Positions 17,385-25,848 of a stretch of DNA of 64,000 nucleotides are shown here, piece by piece. Each line of letters starts with the position of its first letter. Position 1 is the first letter of the stretch. The notes beneath the pieces were generated by a model. That model was not told the origin of the DNA. It was given only the letters and a program-made list of their open reading frames with translations, and searched no databases. Source of the stretch: an uncultured Clostridia bacterium (GTDB lineage Bacteria > Bacillota > Clostridia > Oscillospirales > Ruminococcaceae). Location of the stretch: assembly GCA_945873955.1 (NCBI GenBank), contig CAMCFA010000008.1, positions 1 through 64,000 on the forward strand. Direction: 5' to 3'. A program made the position numbers and the translations under genes.

Positions 17385-18357
17385 ACGTGCGCTTAAGATA
17401 ATTCAGCAGCAGCAGAGGATAAGCCTTGAACAGCAACGCTTAATAACAATGCTTATGGGTGCAGATATTTCCCCAGACATTATTGGGGAGACCGCCGATA
17501 TTCGGAATAATATCGGTTCGGATTTTCCAGAACCGAAACTTACTCAAAAAGTAATCACTTCTGAGGATTTCGATGTAAACGCGTTTAAGGAATGGCTTTA
17601 TAGCGAAGGTGTTTCCGGAAACACTGTGGATTCATACGCCTTTGCCGCAAAACAATTTTTCAGCAAATACGGCGAACTTAACACGGATAATCTAAACAAA
17701 TACGCGGAATTTCTCAAGTCAAACTTCAAACCCAAAACCGTAAATCTCAGGTATTCCGGAATGGACAGTCTTTTTAAATTTCTGAATTACAGCGGATACA
17801 AGTTTAAACGGCTTAGGATACAGACAAAATCGTTCTGCGACAACGCTATAAACGAGGAACAGTACAATCAATTCATTCAATACGCGGAAGCTCATTGTAC
17901 AAGAGCTGCGATAATTGCAAAGGTGATAGCAAATACCGGGGTAAGAGTTTCCGAGTTGGTCGAATTGAGAACAGCCAACCTTGATATTGGATATCAGGAT
18001 ATTGTCAGCAAGGCCAACAAGCAGAGACGTATCTATTTCCCAAAATCGCTTGTTTCCGATATAAGGAACAAATGCGGAAAGGTTTACATATGCGAATCAA
18101 GGTTTGGGACAAAGTATTCAACCCGCGGCGTTAGGGAAATGCTTGTAGATTATGCAAAAAAGGCAGGGATTCCGGTTGAGGTCGCGCACCCGCACTCATT
18201 TCGTCATTTCTTTGCGAAAATGTTCCTAAAGCACAACAACGACATCACGCTGCTTGGCGACCTACTCGGACATTCGGATATTACAACGACTGCAATATAT
18301 ACCCGGAAAACATCTGCTGAGCAGCAGCGTGAGCTAGACAAAATAATCAATTGGTAG
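17374..18357 (+). CDS. XerC/D-like tyrosine recombinase inside the prophage
   Basis: 327 residues: an N-terminal coil, a SAM-like core-binding domain (FKEWLYSEGVSGNTVDSYAF) and a catalytic domain with Arg in NTGVRVSEL (~190), HSFRHFFAK (~272), LLGHSDITTT (~293) and Tyr in AIYTR (~304). All catalytic residues are present. The prophage already has a serine integrase, so this second recombinase may resolve dimers or invert a site; no target is visible. Confidence 0.85.
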   Translation: MEDERALKIIQQQQRISLEQQRLITMLMGADISPDIIGETADIRNNIGSDFPEPKLTQKVITSEDFDVNAFKEWLYSEGVSGNTVDSYAFAAKQFFSKYGELNTDNLNKYAEFLKSNFKPKTVNLRYSGMDSLFKFLNYSGYKFKRLRIQTKSFCDNAINEEQYNQFIQYAEAHCTRAAIIAKVIANTGVRVSELVELRTANLDIGYQDIVSKANKQRRIYFPKSLVSDIRNKCGKVYICESRFGTKYSTRGVREMLVDYAKKAGIPVEVAHPHSFRHFFAKMFLKHNNDITLLGDLLGHSDITTTAIYTRKTSAEQQRELDKIINW

Positions 18358-18371
18358 GAGGTGATACCGTT

Positions 18372-18599
18372 GTGAAGCAATACTGCAAATATTGTGCATA
18401 TTGCGTAGACGGCGATGCTTATTACTGCACACTCAAAGACATTGTTTTATCAGAAAGCAAAGTGAGAAGAACAAATCGCTGTGCCGACTACCAATATTCC
18501 GTCCTGGGAGACGTGAACAGCGGAAAGCAATACACACCTCGGAATCAGAGGTCAATTACGGATGGCAAAGAAGCTTTCGAGCAGCTTACGCTATTCTAA
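18372..18599 (+). CDS. Small cysteine-rich phage protein
   Basis: 75 residues from GTG 18372 (VKQYCKYCAYCVDGDAYYC), decided by AGGAGGTGAT at 18357-18366. The CxxCxxC pattern and later CADYQYS suggest a zinc or Fe-S knuckle. Unknown function. Confidence 0.55.
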   Translation: MKQYCKYCAYCVDGDAYYCTLKDIVLSESKVRRTNRCADYQYSVLGDVNSGKQYTPRNQRSITDGKEAFEQLTLF

Positions 18600-18646
18600 A
18601 TCAACACATTTGCCTGCATAGGCAAAACGCGAAAGGAGCAAATTAA

Positions 18647-18931
18647 ATGGCTGAAACAGAAGCACAAAGGCTGCTGAGGGAACGAAGGAAAGCTGCCAGA
18701 CTGTGTACACGGTGCGGCTGCAAGAAAGAACCATCTCGATATCAGCAGTGTGAGAATTGCCGTAAATATAACCTCGAAGCACAGCACAAGTGCGACATAA
18801 GGAAGCTGGAAGCAAGACGTCCGCGCCGATTGACGAGCAACACCCTTTCTATTGCTCAGGTATGCAGAATGGCAGCGGAACGCGGACTCAGTTACGGGCA
18901 AATGGTCGCACAAATGGAGAAGGAGAGTTGA
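18647..18931 (+). CDS. Small zinc-finger phage protein
   Basis: 94 residues with CTRCGCKKEPSRYQQCENCRKYN, a CxxC...CxxC finger in a very basic N-terminal half, and a C-terminal SIAQVCRMAAERGLSYGQM helix-turn-helix-like segment. Probably nucleic-acid binding. Confidence 0.6.
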   Translation: MAETEAQRLLRERRKAARLCTRCGCKKEPSRYQQCENCRKYNLEAQHKCDIRKLEARRPRRLTSNTLSIAQVCRMAAERGLSYGQMVAQMEKES

Positions 18932-18932
18932 T

Positions 18933-19613
18933 ATGACAAAGCATATAAAAGCAGAACAAGCCCGAAATCTCCGCTTCAAAAAGGGCATAGCACAAGGATT
19001 CAACTTGTCAGATATACAGGACGAGCTGGGAGAGATCAGCAGCCGGTGCGCCGATATACGCTGGATAGCCGAGGGCGATGAGGATACGCTCATAGCGGCG
19101 CTGGATGGCAACGAAGAGGACGCTTACGAATTCCGTATGATGTTCTCTGACCTTGACTACGAGTGCGAACAAATCAGTAACTTACTGAATGAGGAACACG
19201 TTACGGAATACTTTGATGATTTCTTCTGCCGAGTCGCTGGCGGGTGCATGGACATTCTTGGATATGATACAGTTGAGGAGGATTACTTCGAGCTTACCAG
19301 ATTTGAGGGTGGATTGGCACAGAAAGAAAGCGAGAAACGGCTAATGCGGCTGACTAAGCAGGAGATTTTGAATGCAGCGGAGCAGTGCTTCGGTATAGCT
19401 TCGGCGTTCCTCAATGTCCGGTACAAATTCGACTACCTGAAAGCGACCTTTGACATTATTCGGGAGGAGAATACCTCGTATCTGGAAACCATCAAGGGCA
19501 TTGAAAAAGCCTACGAAAATGCGGCAGCGCAGGATTTTTATATATACGGCAAAGAAACAAGGGAATTTGACCGGCTTGTCGCAGAACTGCCGCCACGGGC
19601 GTGGCTTGAATAA
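18933..19613 (+). CDS. Phage protein of unknown function
   Basis: 226 residues from ATG 18933 (GAGAAGGAGAG upstream; tracked start 18852 overlaps the previous gene). Helical and acidic (DEDTLIAALDGNEEDAYEFRMMF); no recognised domain. It starts 1 bp after the previous stop. Confidence 0.55.
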   Translation: MTKHIKAEQARNLRFKKGIAQGFNLSDIQDELGEISSRCADIRWIAEGDEDTLIAALDGNEEDAYEFRMMFSDLDYECEQISNLLNEEHVTEYFDDFFCRVAGGCMDILGYDTVEEDYFELTRFEGGLAQKESEKRLMRLTKQEILNAAEQCFGIASAFLNVRYKFDYLKATFDIIREENTSYLETIKGIEKAYENAAAQDFYIYGKETREFDRLVAELPPRAWLE

Positions 19614-19626
19614 ACGGAGGTGCGGA

Positions 19627-20025
19627 ATGAACAATGAATTGAAGCCGTGCCCGTTTTGCGGAAATACGGACCTGCTGCTGCACCAGACAGAGTATGAAAA
19701 AACGTTATGGGTAATCATGTGTAGCGTCTGTCACTCGGAATTTACCGTAGAACGAGAGCGCCAATTAGTAAATGGCAGAACATACACCGGAAGGTTGTTA
19801 TCCAATCGTGATAACTTGATAAACGCTTGGAACAGGAGGGCTGATAATAAGCCAATCCGCCAATCCTGCAAGAGCTGCAAGCATTACACTCCGGATCCGG
19901 ACTACCGCGACGGTAACATGGGCAATTGCCAGTATCTCGAAAAAATCTGGGAGAAGCCATTTTACGTAAACCAAGCTAGGACAGAATGTGAACATTTCCA
20001 AGCTGCTGGAGGTGAAGCAGAATGA
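19627..20025 (+). CDS. Lar-like restriction-alleviation zinc-ribbon protein
   Basis: 132 residues from ATG 19627 (CGGAGGTG upstream). It opens with NELKPCPFCGNTDLLLH and continues with VMCSVCHSEF and LINAWNRRAD, the signature of the Lar family of phage restriction-alleviation proteins. A second Cys-rich part (CKSCKHYTPDPDYRDGNMGNCQY) follows. Lar proteins relieve type I restriction; activity here is inferred from family only. Confidence 0.75.
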   Translation: MNNELKPCPFCGNTDLLLHQTEYEKTLWVIMCSVCHSEFTVERERQLVNGRTYTGRLLSNRDNLINAWNRRADNKPIRQSCKSCKHYTPDPDYRDGNMGNCQYLEKIWEKPFYVNQARTECEHFQAAGGEAE

Positions 20026-20267
20026 ATGACGAATCTCAGAGAATGCTGATGAAACTAGATTATAATAATCTGGTTCGCAATATTGATGAAACGCTTTCCG
20101 CAAGCCGTTCAAGAGTGGTCAAGGAAAACGCCTTCGGAATTGCGATTGGTATAAACTTATTGACCGAGTACTTAAAGCGTATTGCCGAAAGAGCGCTAGA
20201 GATCAACGATGAGGTATTGATAGAGTTGCTTAAAGATCTCCATGTTCTGAAAGAAAGCGAGGATTAA
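20022..20267 (+). CDS. Small phage protein of unknown function
   Basis: 81 residues, helical (IAIGINLLTEYLKRIAERALEI), ATG overlapping the previous stop by 4 bp. No domain recognised. Confidence 0.55.
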   Translation: MNDESQRMLMKLDYNNLVRNIDETLSASRSRVVKENAFGIAIGINLLTEYLKRIAERALEINDEVLIELLKDLHVLKESED

Positions 20268-20272
20268 ATATT

Positions 20273-20635
20273 ATGACTGATAGAGGATTGGTACACGACA
20301 TCACAGCCTTGAGAAAACTCATTGCAGAAAACCCAGACCTTCCAATCGTGGTGTTAGCAAGTGATACAGCAAATACAGGTGATTTCGGCTGGATGTATTG
20401 TGAAAACGTAAGCTTTAAAATTGGAGAGGTGCTTGATTGCGATCTGCCTTTTGATAGCGAGTACGTCTTCACAGACCGTGATGAATTTGAGGAAGCTCTT
20501 GCCGACTACTTATGCGACGTGCCGGAAGCCGAGAATCTAATAGGTGCAGATTTCGATAAATTCGTAGATGACGAACTAGCCGAGTATGAGCCTTACTGGA
20601 AAAAAGTAATCGAAATCTGTGCAAGCAATGGTTAA
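20273..20635 (+). CDS. Phage protein of unknown function
   Basis: 120 residues, acidic (pattern PDLPIVVLASDTANTGDFGW, then FTDRDEFEEALADYLCD). Similar short proteins occur in Firmicutes phage early regions without assigned function. It begins 6 bp after the previous gene. Confidence 0.55.
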   Translation: MTDRGLVHDITALRKLIAENPDLPIVVLASDTANTGDFGWMYCENVSFKIGEVLDCDLPFDSEYVFTDRDEFEEALADYLCDVPEAENLIGADFDKFVDDELAEYEPYWKKVIEICASNG

Positions 20636-20648
20636 GGAGGGATTTAGA

Positions 20649-20798
20649 TTGGATAAGCTCACTTTTGCACAACTTGGAGCGATTGTGCTGATTACGATCA
20701 CACCGCTCCTGTCTGGCATTATGGAAGAACTAATTGGTCTGGCCGCTGCCGCTCGGCGCAGCCGAAAAAACAAGGAGGATAAATCAGATGGTCAATGA
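20649..20798 (+). CDS. Small single-span membrane protein, not in the ORF track
   Basis: 49 residues from TTG 20649, preceded by AAGGAGGGA. One hydrophobic segment (LGAIVLITITPLLSGIMEEL) and a basic tail (RRSRKNKEDKSD). It overlaps the next gene start by 11 bp. Function unknown. Confidence 0.5.
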   Translation: MDKLTFAQLGAIVLITITPLLSGIMEELIGLAAAARRSRKNKEDKSDGQ

Positions 20799-21159
20799 TG
20801 ATAGCTTTCGCATTATGGTGAATGCATTCGCAAAAGAAATACACCAGAACGCCATAGACCACGGCTGGTGGGAGGAAGGCGGTGCGTTTGAATACGAACG
20901 CAACTTCGGCGAGCTTATAGCACTCTGCCACTCGGAACTGTCAGAAGCGCTCGAAGAATACCGCAGCGGGCACGGCTTCACCGAAACCTACTACCGAGAT
21001 GACGGAAAGCCCGAGGGCATACCGTCTGAACTGGCTGACGTAATTATCCGCATTCTCGATATGTGCGGACACTACGGCATAGACATCGGCAGAATTCTTG
21101 TGGAAAAGAACCAATTCAACAAAACTCGGCAATACAGACATGGAGGTAAGAGAATATGA
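20788..21159 (+). CDS. MazG-like nucleotide pyrophosphohydrolase
   Basis: 123 residues from ATG 20788 (AAGGAGGAT upstream). The MazG/dUTPase-like all-alpha motif is visible as ELIALCHSELSEALEEYR (~35-55) and ELADVIIRILDMCGHYGIDI (~83-103), with metal-binding Glu/Asp residues. Such phage enzymes hydrolyse (d)NTPs or lower alarmone signals. Confidence 0.8.
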   Translation: MVNDDSFRIMVNAFAKEIHQNAIDHGWWEEGGAFEYERNFGELIALCHSELSEALEEYRSGHGFTETYYRDDGKPEGIPSELADVIIRILDMCGHYGIDIGRILVEKNQFNKTRQYRHGGKRI

Positions 21160-21494
21160 TGAGCAGCAGGAATGCACTTACACAGCTTCTTGGAGAAGTC
21201 ATTGACGGGAATTATGATTTAGAGAGTGCTGTTAGGTACCTTGAAAGCAACGGCGTTATTGTTATGTCTTTCAAAATCGGCGATACCGTCTACTGGTATG
21301 ACAAGAAGCTGATGAATGAGCCTATGGCTGTCAGAGTGACAGATTATAGAAGCGACCACCACGGAAGAACCAAGTGGATTTGTAGCTTCTTAACAGAATT
21401 CGTCGTCAGCGATGTCGGCAAAACAATTTTCTTAACAAAAGAAGACGTGGAAAAGGCAGTTCTGGAAGGGCGAAACAATGAGCGAACTGAATGA
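21156..21494 (+). CDS. Phage protein of unknown function
   Basis: 112 residues. The middle holds an SH3-like beta pattern (FKIGDTVYWYDKKLMNEPMAVRVTDY). Its start overlaps the previous stop by 4 bp; its end overlaps the PP-loop gene by 17 bp. Confidence 0.55.
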   Translation: MMSSRNALTQLLGEVIDGNYDLESAVRYLESNGVIVMSFKIGDTVYWYDKKLMNEPMAVRVTDYRSDHHGRTKWICSFLTEFVVSDVGKTIFLTKEDVEKAVLEGRNNERTE

Positions 21495-22431
21495 AAAGGT
21501 TCAAAAAGCCCTGAAATACCTGCGAGGAATGGAAAGCACTGCTGGTGAAAAAGGTTATTATGTTTGTTATTCCGGCGGCAAAGACAGCGACACAATTAGG
21601 GTACTCTGCGAACTGGCGGGTGTAAAGCACGAGCTTCACCACAACCACACCACCGCCGACGCGCCCGAAACCGTTTACCACGTCCGCAGCATTCCAAACA
21701 TAATCATTCACTATCCAAAACTCACCATGTGGCAGCTTATCGTAAAGAAAGGCTTCCCGCCTACGCGTCTTACACGCTACTGCTGCGAATATCTGAAAGA
21801 GCACGGCGGCGAAGGTCGTTTCAAGGTCATGGGAGTGCGCAAAGCTGAAAGCCCTCGCCGCAATGAACGTTATGACCTTATTTCCGTCATCGGCGGTAAA
21901 GCCCAAGCGCTTCAAGTTATGGCAGACAATTTGGATTGTGCGTATCGGGTGACCAAGGAAGGTTTAGTAATGCACAAGGACGACGGAGCAGCAAGAATGT
22001 TTATCGAGCAGTGCTATCGCACAGAGAATGTTCATACTTCTCTTAATCCTATCGTTGACTGGACAGACGAAGAAGTCTGGAAGTTCCTTAAATACTACGG
22101 CGTTGACGTCAACCCTCTGTATGAGCAAGGAGCGTGCAGAGTAGGCTGCATAGGCTGTCCCCTGGCAGGCGGAAAACAAATGAAGCGCGAATTTGCGCGG
22201 TTTCCGAAATATCGACAGATTTATGTACAGACGTTTGATCGCATGATTGCGGCCAGCAAGGAAAACGGGAAATTCCGGCAAACCGGTACATGGCAAACAG
22301 GCGAAGACGTAATGCGGTGGTGGTGCGGCGATGATCCAAGACAAATCACACTCTACGACTACGAACTAATTGAGCTTTCGGCAGTCCGTGAAGAAGACCT
22401 TGCAGACATCTATAAGGAGGACACAGAATGA
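21478..22431 (+). CDS. PAPS-reductase-family PP-loop protein (first copy)
   Basis: 317 residues of the phosphoadenosine phosphosulfate reductase/PP-loop ATPase superfamily: YYVCYSGGKDSDTI (~27-40, the SGGKDS pyrophosphate loop), the paired CCEY near 103, MGVRKAESPRR (~120) and an Fe-S-like CRVGCIGCPLAGG (~219-231). The four-cysteine C-terminal arrangement matches DndC-like and phage PAPS-reductase proteins that adenylate a substrate, possibly for sulfur transfer. It lies alone here, separated from the two later PP-loop genes. Confidence 0.85.
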   Translation: MSELNEKVQKALKYLRGMESTAGEKGYYVCYSGGKDSDTIRVLCELAGVKHELHHNHTTADAPETVYHVRSIPNIIIHYPKLTMWQLIVKKGFPPTRLTRYCCEYLKEHGGEGRFKVMGVRKAESPRRNERYDLISVIGGKAQALQVMADNLDCAYRVTKEGLVMHKDDGAARMFIEQCYRTENVHTSLNPIVDWTDEEVWKFLKYYGVDVNPLYEQGACRVGCIGCPLAGGKQMKREFARFPKYRQIYVQTFDRMIAASKENGKFRQTGTWQTGEDVMRWWCGDDPRQITLYDYELIELSAVREEDLADIYKEDTE

Positions 22432-22670
22432 GTAAAAACACAACAGGAACAGCAGAAGAAAAGGCAATTCACAAAGAAGCCACTAGGCTTAGAAAAATGA
22501 CTGATTCGCAGCTTATAGCAGCTTTTCGAGAAGCTAAAGAAAGCAGTGGACCAGAAAAGAACCCTATACAGGAGCTATTTGATGGACTTGAAGCGGGTAA
22601 ATGCTCAGGTATAGGTTCAGCCACTATTGGTAAGCTTCATCAGTATGCTGTTAAAAACGGGCTGCTGTGA
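22428..22670 (+). CDS. Small phage protein of unknown function
   Basis: 80 residues, charged and helical; overlaps the previous stop by 4 bp (ATGA). No domain recognised. Confidence 0.55.
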   Translation: MSKNTTGTAEEKAIHKEATRLRKMTDSQLIAAFREAKESSGPEKNPIQELFDGLEAGKCSGIGSATIGKLHQYAVKNGLL

Positions 22671-22691
22671 TTGCAAAGGGGGATAAAGGGA

Positions 22692-23090
22692 ATGACGCTC
22701 AAAGAATTGAAATCCTTGACCGGGAAAAACGGCTTGCTTAACAGGCAAGACGAACAGATAGCGCGAATGGAAGCAATGCTTGTAAGGCGCGGTAACATAG
22801 ATACGAGCGGAATTCCCCGAAATCCAACTCCCAGGAACTCTACCGAAGAACTGATGATTGAGATCATTGCTGCCAAGGAAAAACGTGCTGAGCTGGCTAT
22901 GGAATGTGAACGTATCGAGCAATGGATAAACTCAATCGAAGACGACACAGTAAAGCTCATATTTCTGCGCCGGTTCGTTGATGGTATGCGATGGAATGAT
23001 ATAGCTGCTGAGCTTGGAGGCAACAATACCGAATATAGCGTTAAGAAAACCTGCTACCGATACATCAATAATTCGTCCCAAAATACATAA
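22692..23090 (+). CDS. Sigma-70 region-4-like late regulator (ArpU/RinA type)
   Basis: 132 residues from ATG 22692 (preceded by AAAGGG; TTG 22671 is less likely). The N-terminal part is helical; the C-terminus (VKLIFLRRFVDGMRWNDIAAELGGNNTEYSVKKTCYRYI) is a sigma-region-4-like helix-turn-helix. Proteins of this size at the end of the early operon in Firmicutes phages activate late genes. A strong terminator follows immediately. Confidence 0.75.
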   Translation: MTLKELKSLTGKNGLLNRQDEQIARMEAMLVRRGNIDTSGIPRNPTPRNSTEELMIEIIAAKEKRAELAMECERIEQWINSIEDDTVKLIFLRRFVDGMRWNDIAAELGGNNTEYSVKKTCYRYINNSSQNT

Positions 23091-23096
23091 TAGCGA

Positions 23097-23125
23097 AACC
23101 GCCGATTTTAAAGTCGGCGGTTTTT
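23097..23125 (+). terminator. Terminator of the early operon
   Basis: AACCGCCGA, 8-nt loop, TCGGCGGTT followed by TTT; a perfect 9-bp stem right after the late-regulator gene. Confidence 0.9.
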
Positions 23126-23167
23126 GAAAAAAATTATAAAAAAATACAGAAAATTTCCAAAAAGTGC

Positions 23168-23196
23168 TTGACAACCACATTAAAATGTGGTATAAT
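23168..23196 (+). promoter_or_regulatory. Consensus promoter with operator in its spacer
   Basis: TTGACA (23168-23173), 17-bp spacer, TATAAT (23191-23196). The spacer contains the perfect palindrome CCACAT-TAAA-ATGTGG (23175-23190), so a dimeric regulator bound there would block RNA polymerase. It drives a micro-ORF and the XRE gene. Confidence 0.8.
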
Positions 23197-23228
23197 ATAA
23201 TCAGAAAGAACGAAGGGAGGTGAAGCCA

Positions 23229-23264
23229 ATGGACAATAAAATTAAAGAGCTCATCGTTAAGTAA
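23229..23264 (+). CDS. 11-codon leader peptide candidate
   Basis: ATG after GGGAGGTGAAG, encoding MDNKIKELIVK then TAA. The stop is followed directly by AAGGAG, the ribosome site of the XRE gene, suggesting translational coupling. Too short to judge by homology. Confidence 0.4.
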   Translation: MDNKIKELIVK

Positions 23265-23270
23265 GGAGTG

Positions 23271-23480
23271 ATGATCGTGTTTCTGTATATCAAAGCGTAT
23301 CGGCTGCGTGCAAAAATTTCCGTGCCGAAAATGTCCGAAATGACCGGAATTCCAATCAGAACGATAGAGGCACTTGAAAAGCGCGGGGACTGTCTTGTTT
23401 CAAACGCCTTAAAGATTGCACAGGCGCTCGGTATAACCCTTAACGACCTGCTTGTGTCGCCGGCAGATGAAAAAACCTAA
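23271..23480 (+). CDS. Small XRE-family regulator
   Basis: About 69 residues, essentially one helix-turn-helix (ISVPKMSEMTGIPIRTIEALEKRG, then ALKIAQALGITLNDLL). The exact start is open between ATG 23271 and GTG 23277 (GGAG at 23265 favours the latter). It may bind the CCACAT palindrome in its own promoter. Confidence 0.75.
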   Translation: MIVFLYIKAYRLRAKISVPKMSEMTGIPIRTIEALEKRGDCLVSNALKIAQALGITLNDLLVSPADEKT

Positions 23481-23551
23481 AACTTGTCCCGAATGTCCCA
23501 CAAGTCACGGTACAATGTGATATACTATATGCGTGAAATCCTAATCAAGCA

Positions 23552-23586
23552 CACCGTCTGCGGAGCTACCGCAGGCGGTGATTTTT
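23552..23586 (+). terminator. Rho-independent terminator
   Basis: CACCGTCTGCGG, loop AGCTA, CCGCAGGCGGTG then ATTTTT; 12-bp stem with one G-U pair. It separates the XRE gene from the cargo operon. The tracked ORF 23484-23672 runs through it and is not considered real. Confidence 0.85.
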
Positions 23587-23695
23587 ATGGAAAGGAGGGC
23601 TTCGACCGCACTTTACTCCTTATATGCGGTCTGCCGAGGGCTTCTGCTGCCAACAGAATAAATCGGCAATAAAAAAATAAAAGGAGGATAATGCT

Positions 23696-25072
23696 GTGTA
23701 TGGTATTATCACAATAGTCGCTTATGCGGCCATCATGATCGGCGTAACGCTATTTTTGTCCAAGAGGGCAAAAACCGCCGAAAACTTTCATGTGGCAGAC
23801 CGCCACATCGGTACGCTCCAGGCAGGAATGAGTATTGCTGCAACATGGATATGGGCCCCCGCGCTGTTTACCAGCGCAGAAAAAGCATACACGAACGGTA
23901 TTCCCGGCTTGTTCTGGTTTCTCGTTCCGAACGTGCTTTGCTTGTTACTGTTTATTCCCTTTGCCAAGAGGATAAGAGAGAAAATGCCGCAGGGCATAAC
24001 ACTCTCAGACTTTATGGCGACAACCTACAAATCAAAGAAAGTCCGCGGAATATATATCGGGCAGCTTTCGCTGCTGGCTGTGCTTTCAACGGGCGTTCAG
24101 CTTCTCGCAGGCGGTAAGATACTGTCAACAATAACAGGTATTCCCTTCTGGTTGATGACGATTATCCTCGCTGCCATCGCTTTTTCCTATTCGCAGTTTT
24201 CCGGAATAAAAGCTTCAGTGCTTACCGACGCTATTCAGATTATCTTAATGCTCGTTTCCTGCGCTGTATTTGTGCCGTGGGCGCTTTGCAACGAAGGTGG
24301 AGTAGATAACCTTATAAATGGTTTAGGTGGGCGCAGCGGCGATTTCCGGCACCTTTTCGACGAAAATGGAATTAACGTCCTACTGTCCTTTGGAATACCT
24401 ACTGCGATAGGCCTTATCGCTGGACCATTTGGCGACCAATGTTTCTGGCAAAGAGCTTTTGCAACCCGCAAGGACAAGATTGGAAAGAGCTTTGCAATAG
24501 GAGCGGCGCTGTTCGCAATTATTCCCCTGTCGATGGGTATTTTGGGATTTGTTGCTGCCGGTTCGGAGTATCAGGCTGCCGACAGCGGTCTTGTAAATTT
24601 TGAGCTTATCACGAATATGTTCCCGGAATGGACCATGCTTCTGTTCTTGTTCATGGTGATATCTGGACTTCTCTCAACGGTTGACAGCAACCTTTGTGCA
24701 GCAGCTTCACTTACGTCAGACTTTGGCGGCAGCATGAAAATGGCAAAAGGCAGTATGATTGTGCTGCTCATTCTCGGCATTGGTATAGCCAACATTCCCG
24801 GCTTATCAGTAACTCACCTCTTTTTATTCTACTGCACACTCCGCGCGACCACGCTTCTTCCTACGGCTATGACGCTGCTCGGAAAGAAACTTACGGCGAA
24901 CGGAGTATTTTTCGGCGTTCTTTCTTCCTTCGTCGTAGGACTGCCTATTTTCGCCTATGGCAACATTGTAGGCGATTCCCTATTAAAGACTATTGGCAGC
25001 CTTGTGACCGTCTTGCTGAGCGGCATAGTGGCTCTTATCGTATCTCATAAGGAGGCGGTAAGAGAATGCTAG
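23696..25072 (+). CDS. Sodium:solute symporter family transporter
   Basis: 458 residues of the SSS family (PutP/SGLT fold), with about 12-13 hydrophobic segments. Family traits are the N-terminal membrane helix, FHVADRHIGTLQAGMSIAATWIWAP (~31-55), a GFCDQ-like GPFGDQCFWQRAFA (~247-260) and the LSTVDSNLCAAASL stretch (~325-338). It starts at GTG 23696, 8 nt after AGGAGG. It imports an unknown solute with Na+. A full transporter in the middle of a phage genome, overlapping a PP-loop gene by 7 bp, is unusual and suggests an auxiliary metabolic role. Confidence 0.9.
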   Translation: MYGIITIVAYAAIMIGVTLFLSKRAKTAENFHVADRHIGTLQAGMSIAATWIWAPALFTSAEKAYTNGIPGLFWFLVPNVLCLLLFIPFAKRIREKMPQGITLSDFMATTYKSKKVRGIYIGQLSLLAVLSTGVQLLAGGKILSTITGIPFWLMTIILAAIAFSYSQFSGIKASVLTDAIQIILMLVSCAVFVPWALCNEGGVDNLINGLGGRSGDFRHLFDENGINVLLSFGIPTAIGLIAGPFGDQCFWQRAFATRKDKIGKSFAIGAALFAIIPLSMGILGFVAAGSEYQAADSGLVNFELITNMFPEWTMLLFLFMVISGLLSTVDSNLCAAASLTSDFGGSMKMAKGSMIVLLILGIGIANIPGLSVTHLFLFYCTLRATTLLPTAMTLLGKKLTANGVFFGVLSSFVVGLPIFAYGNIVGDSLLKTIGSLVTVLLSGIVALIVSHKEAVREC

Positions 25073-25845
25073 GACGAAAGCAGAACATTAAAAACGAGGA
25101 ATGGCTTGACGCCGTCGCTCATATCAGCGAAACTGTCACAAAGTCCGAAATTGACGCGCTTACCAAAAAGACCGTATCGGAAATCAAGAAAACCTGCAAA
25201 GGAAAGCGAGCGGCGTATGCGTGGAGCGCGGGAAAGGACAGCATTGTACTCGGTAAGCTCTGTGAGGCTGCTGGATATAAGCAGTCGCTCATAGGCGTTT
25301 GTAATCTTGAATATCCGGCATTTATGGAGTGGATCGAGCAAAACAAGCCGCAGGAGTGTGAGATAATCAACGTGGGCTTGGACCTGGACTGGCTGGCGAA
25401 GCATGAGAATATGCTTTTTCCGCAGGACAGCTCAATCGCCGGGCATTGGTTTTCTATTGTGCAGCACAAGGCACAACGGCAATATTTCCTTCGGAATGAC
25501 CTTGACATCATTATGCTTGGCCGGCGCCGTGCCGACGGGAACTATACCGGAAAAGGCGGCAATATCTACACCGACAGCAAAGGCGTGACAAGGTTCAGCC
25601 CGATAGCGGACTGGACCCATGAACAAGTCTTGGCTTTCATATATTACAACAAAATCCCGCTTCCTCCAATTTACGGTTGGAAGAACGGATATCTGTGCGG
25701 AACGCACCCGTGGCCGGCAAGGCAATGGACGGGAAGCACAGAAAACGGCTGGCGGGAGATCTATGACATTGACCCGTCAATAGTGACAGCTGCGGCCGAG
25801 AAACTTGAAAGCGCCAAGCGCTTCCTTGATGAAAAGGGGGTGTAA
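25066..25845 (+). CDS. PAPS-reductase-family PP-loop protein (second copy)
   Basis: 259 residues with the pyrophosphate loop AYAWSAGKDSIVLGKL (~50-65), MLGRRRADGNYTGKGG (~145-160) and SPIADWTHEQVLAFIYYNKIPLPPIY (~172-197), the standard PAPS-reductase layout. It overlaps the symporter by 7 bp and is followed 3 bp later by a ParB-like gene, so the three form one operon. It probably adenylates a substrate; the substrate is unknown. Confidence 0.85.
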   Translation: MLGRKQNIKNEEWLDAVAHISETVTKSEIDALTKKTVSEIKKTCKGKRAAYAWSAGKDSIVLGKLCEAAGYKQSLIGVCNLEYPAFMEWIEQNKPQECEIINVGLDLDWLAKHENMLFPQDSSIAGHWFSIVQHKAQRQYFLRNDLDIIMLGRRRADGNYTGKGGNIYTDSKGVTRFSPIADWTHEQVLAFIYYNKIPLPPIYGWKNGYLCGTHPWPARQWTGSTENGWREIYDIDPSIVTAAAEKLESAKRFLDEKGV

Positions 25846-25848
25846 AGC

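Noticed and set aside
18606-18624. TTTGCCT-GCAT-AGGCAAA hairpin as a terminator
   Set aside because: A perfect 7-bp stem but no T-run follows and the operon continues with a ribosome site; more likely incidental or an RNA-processing feature.
23484-23672. Tracked 62-aa ORF
   Set aside because: It runs through a 12-bp terminator hairpin, has no ribosome site and an unnatural composition.
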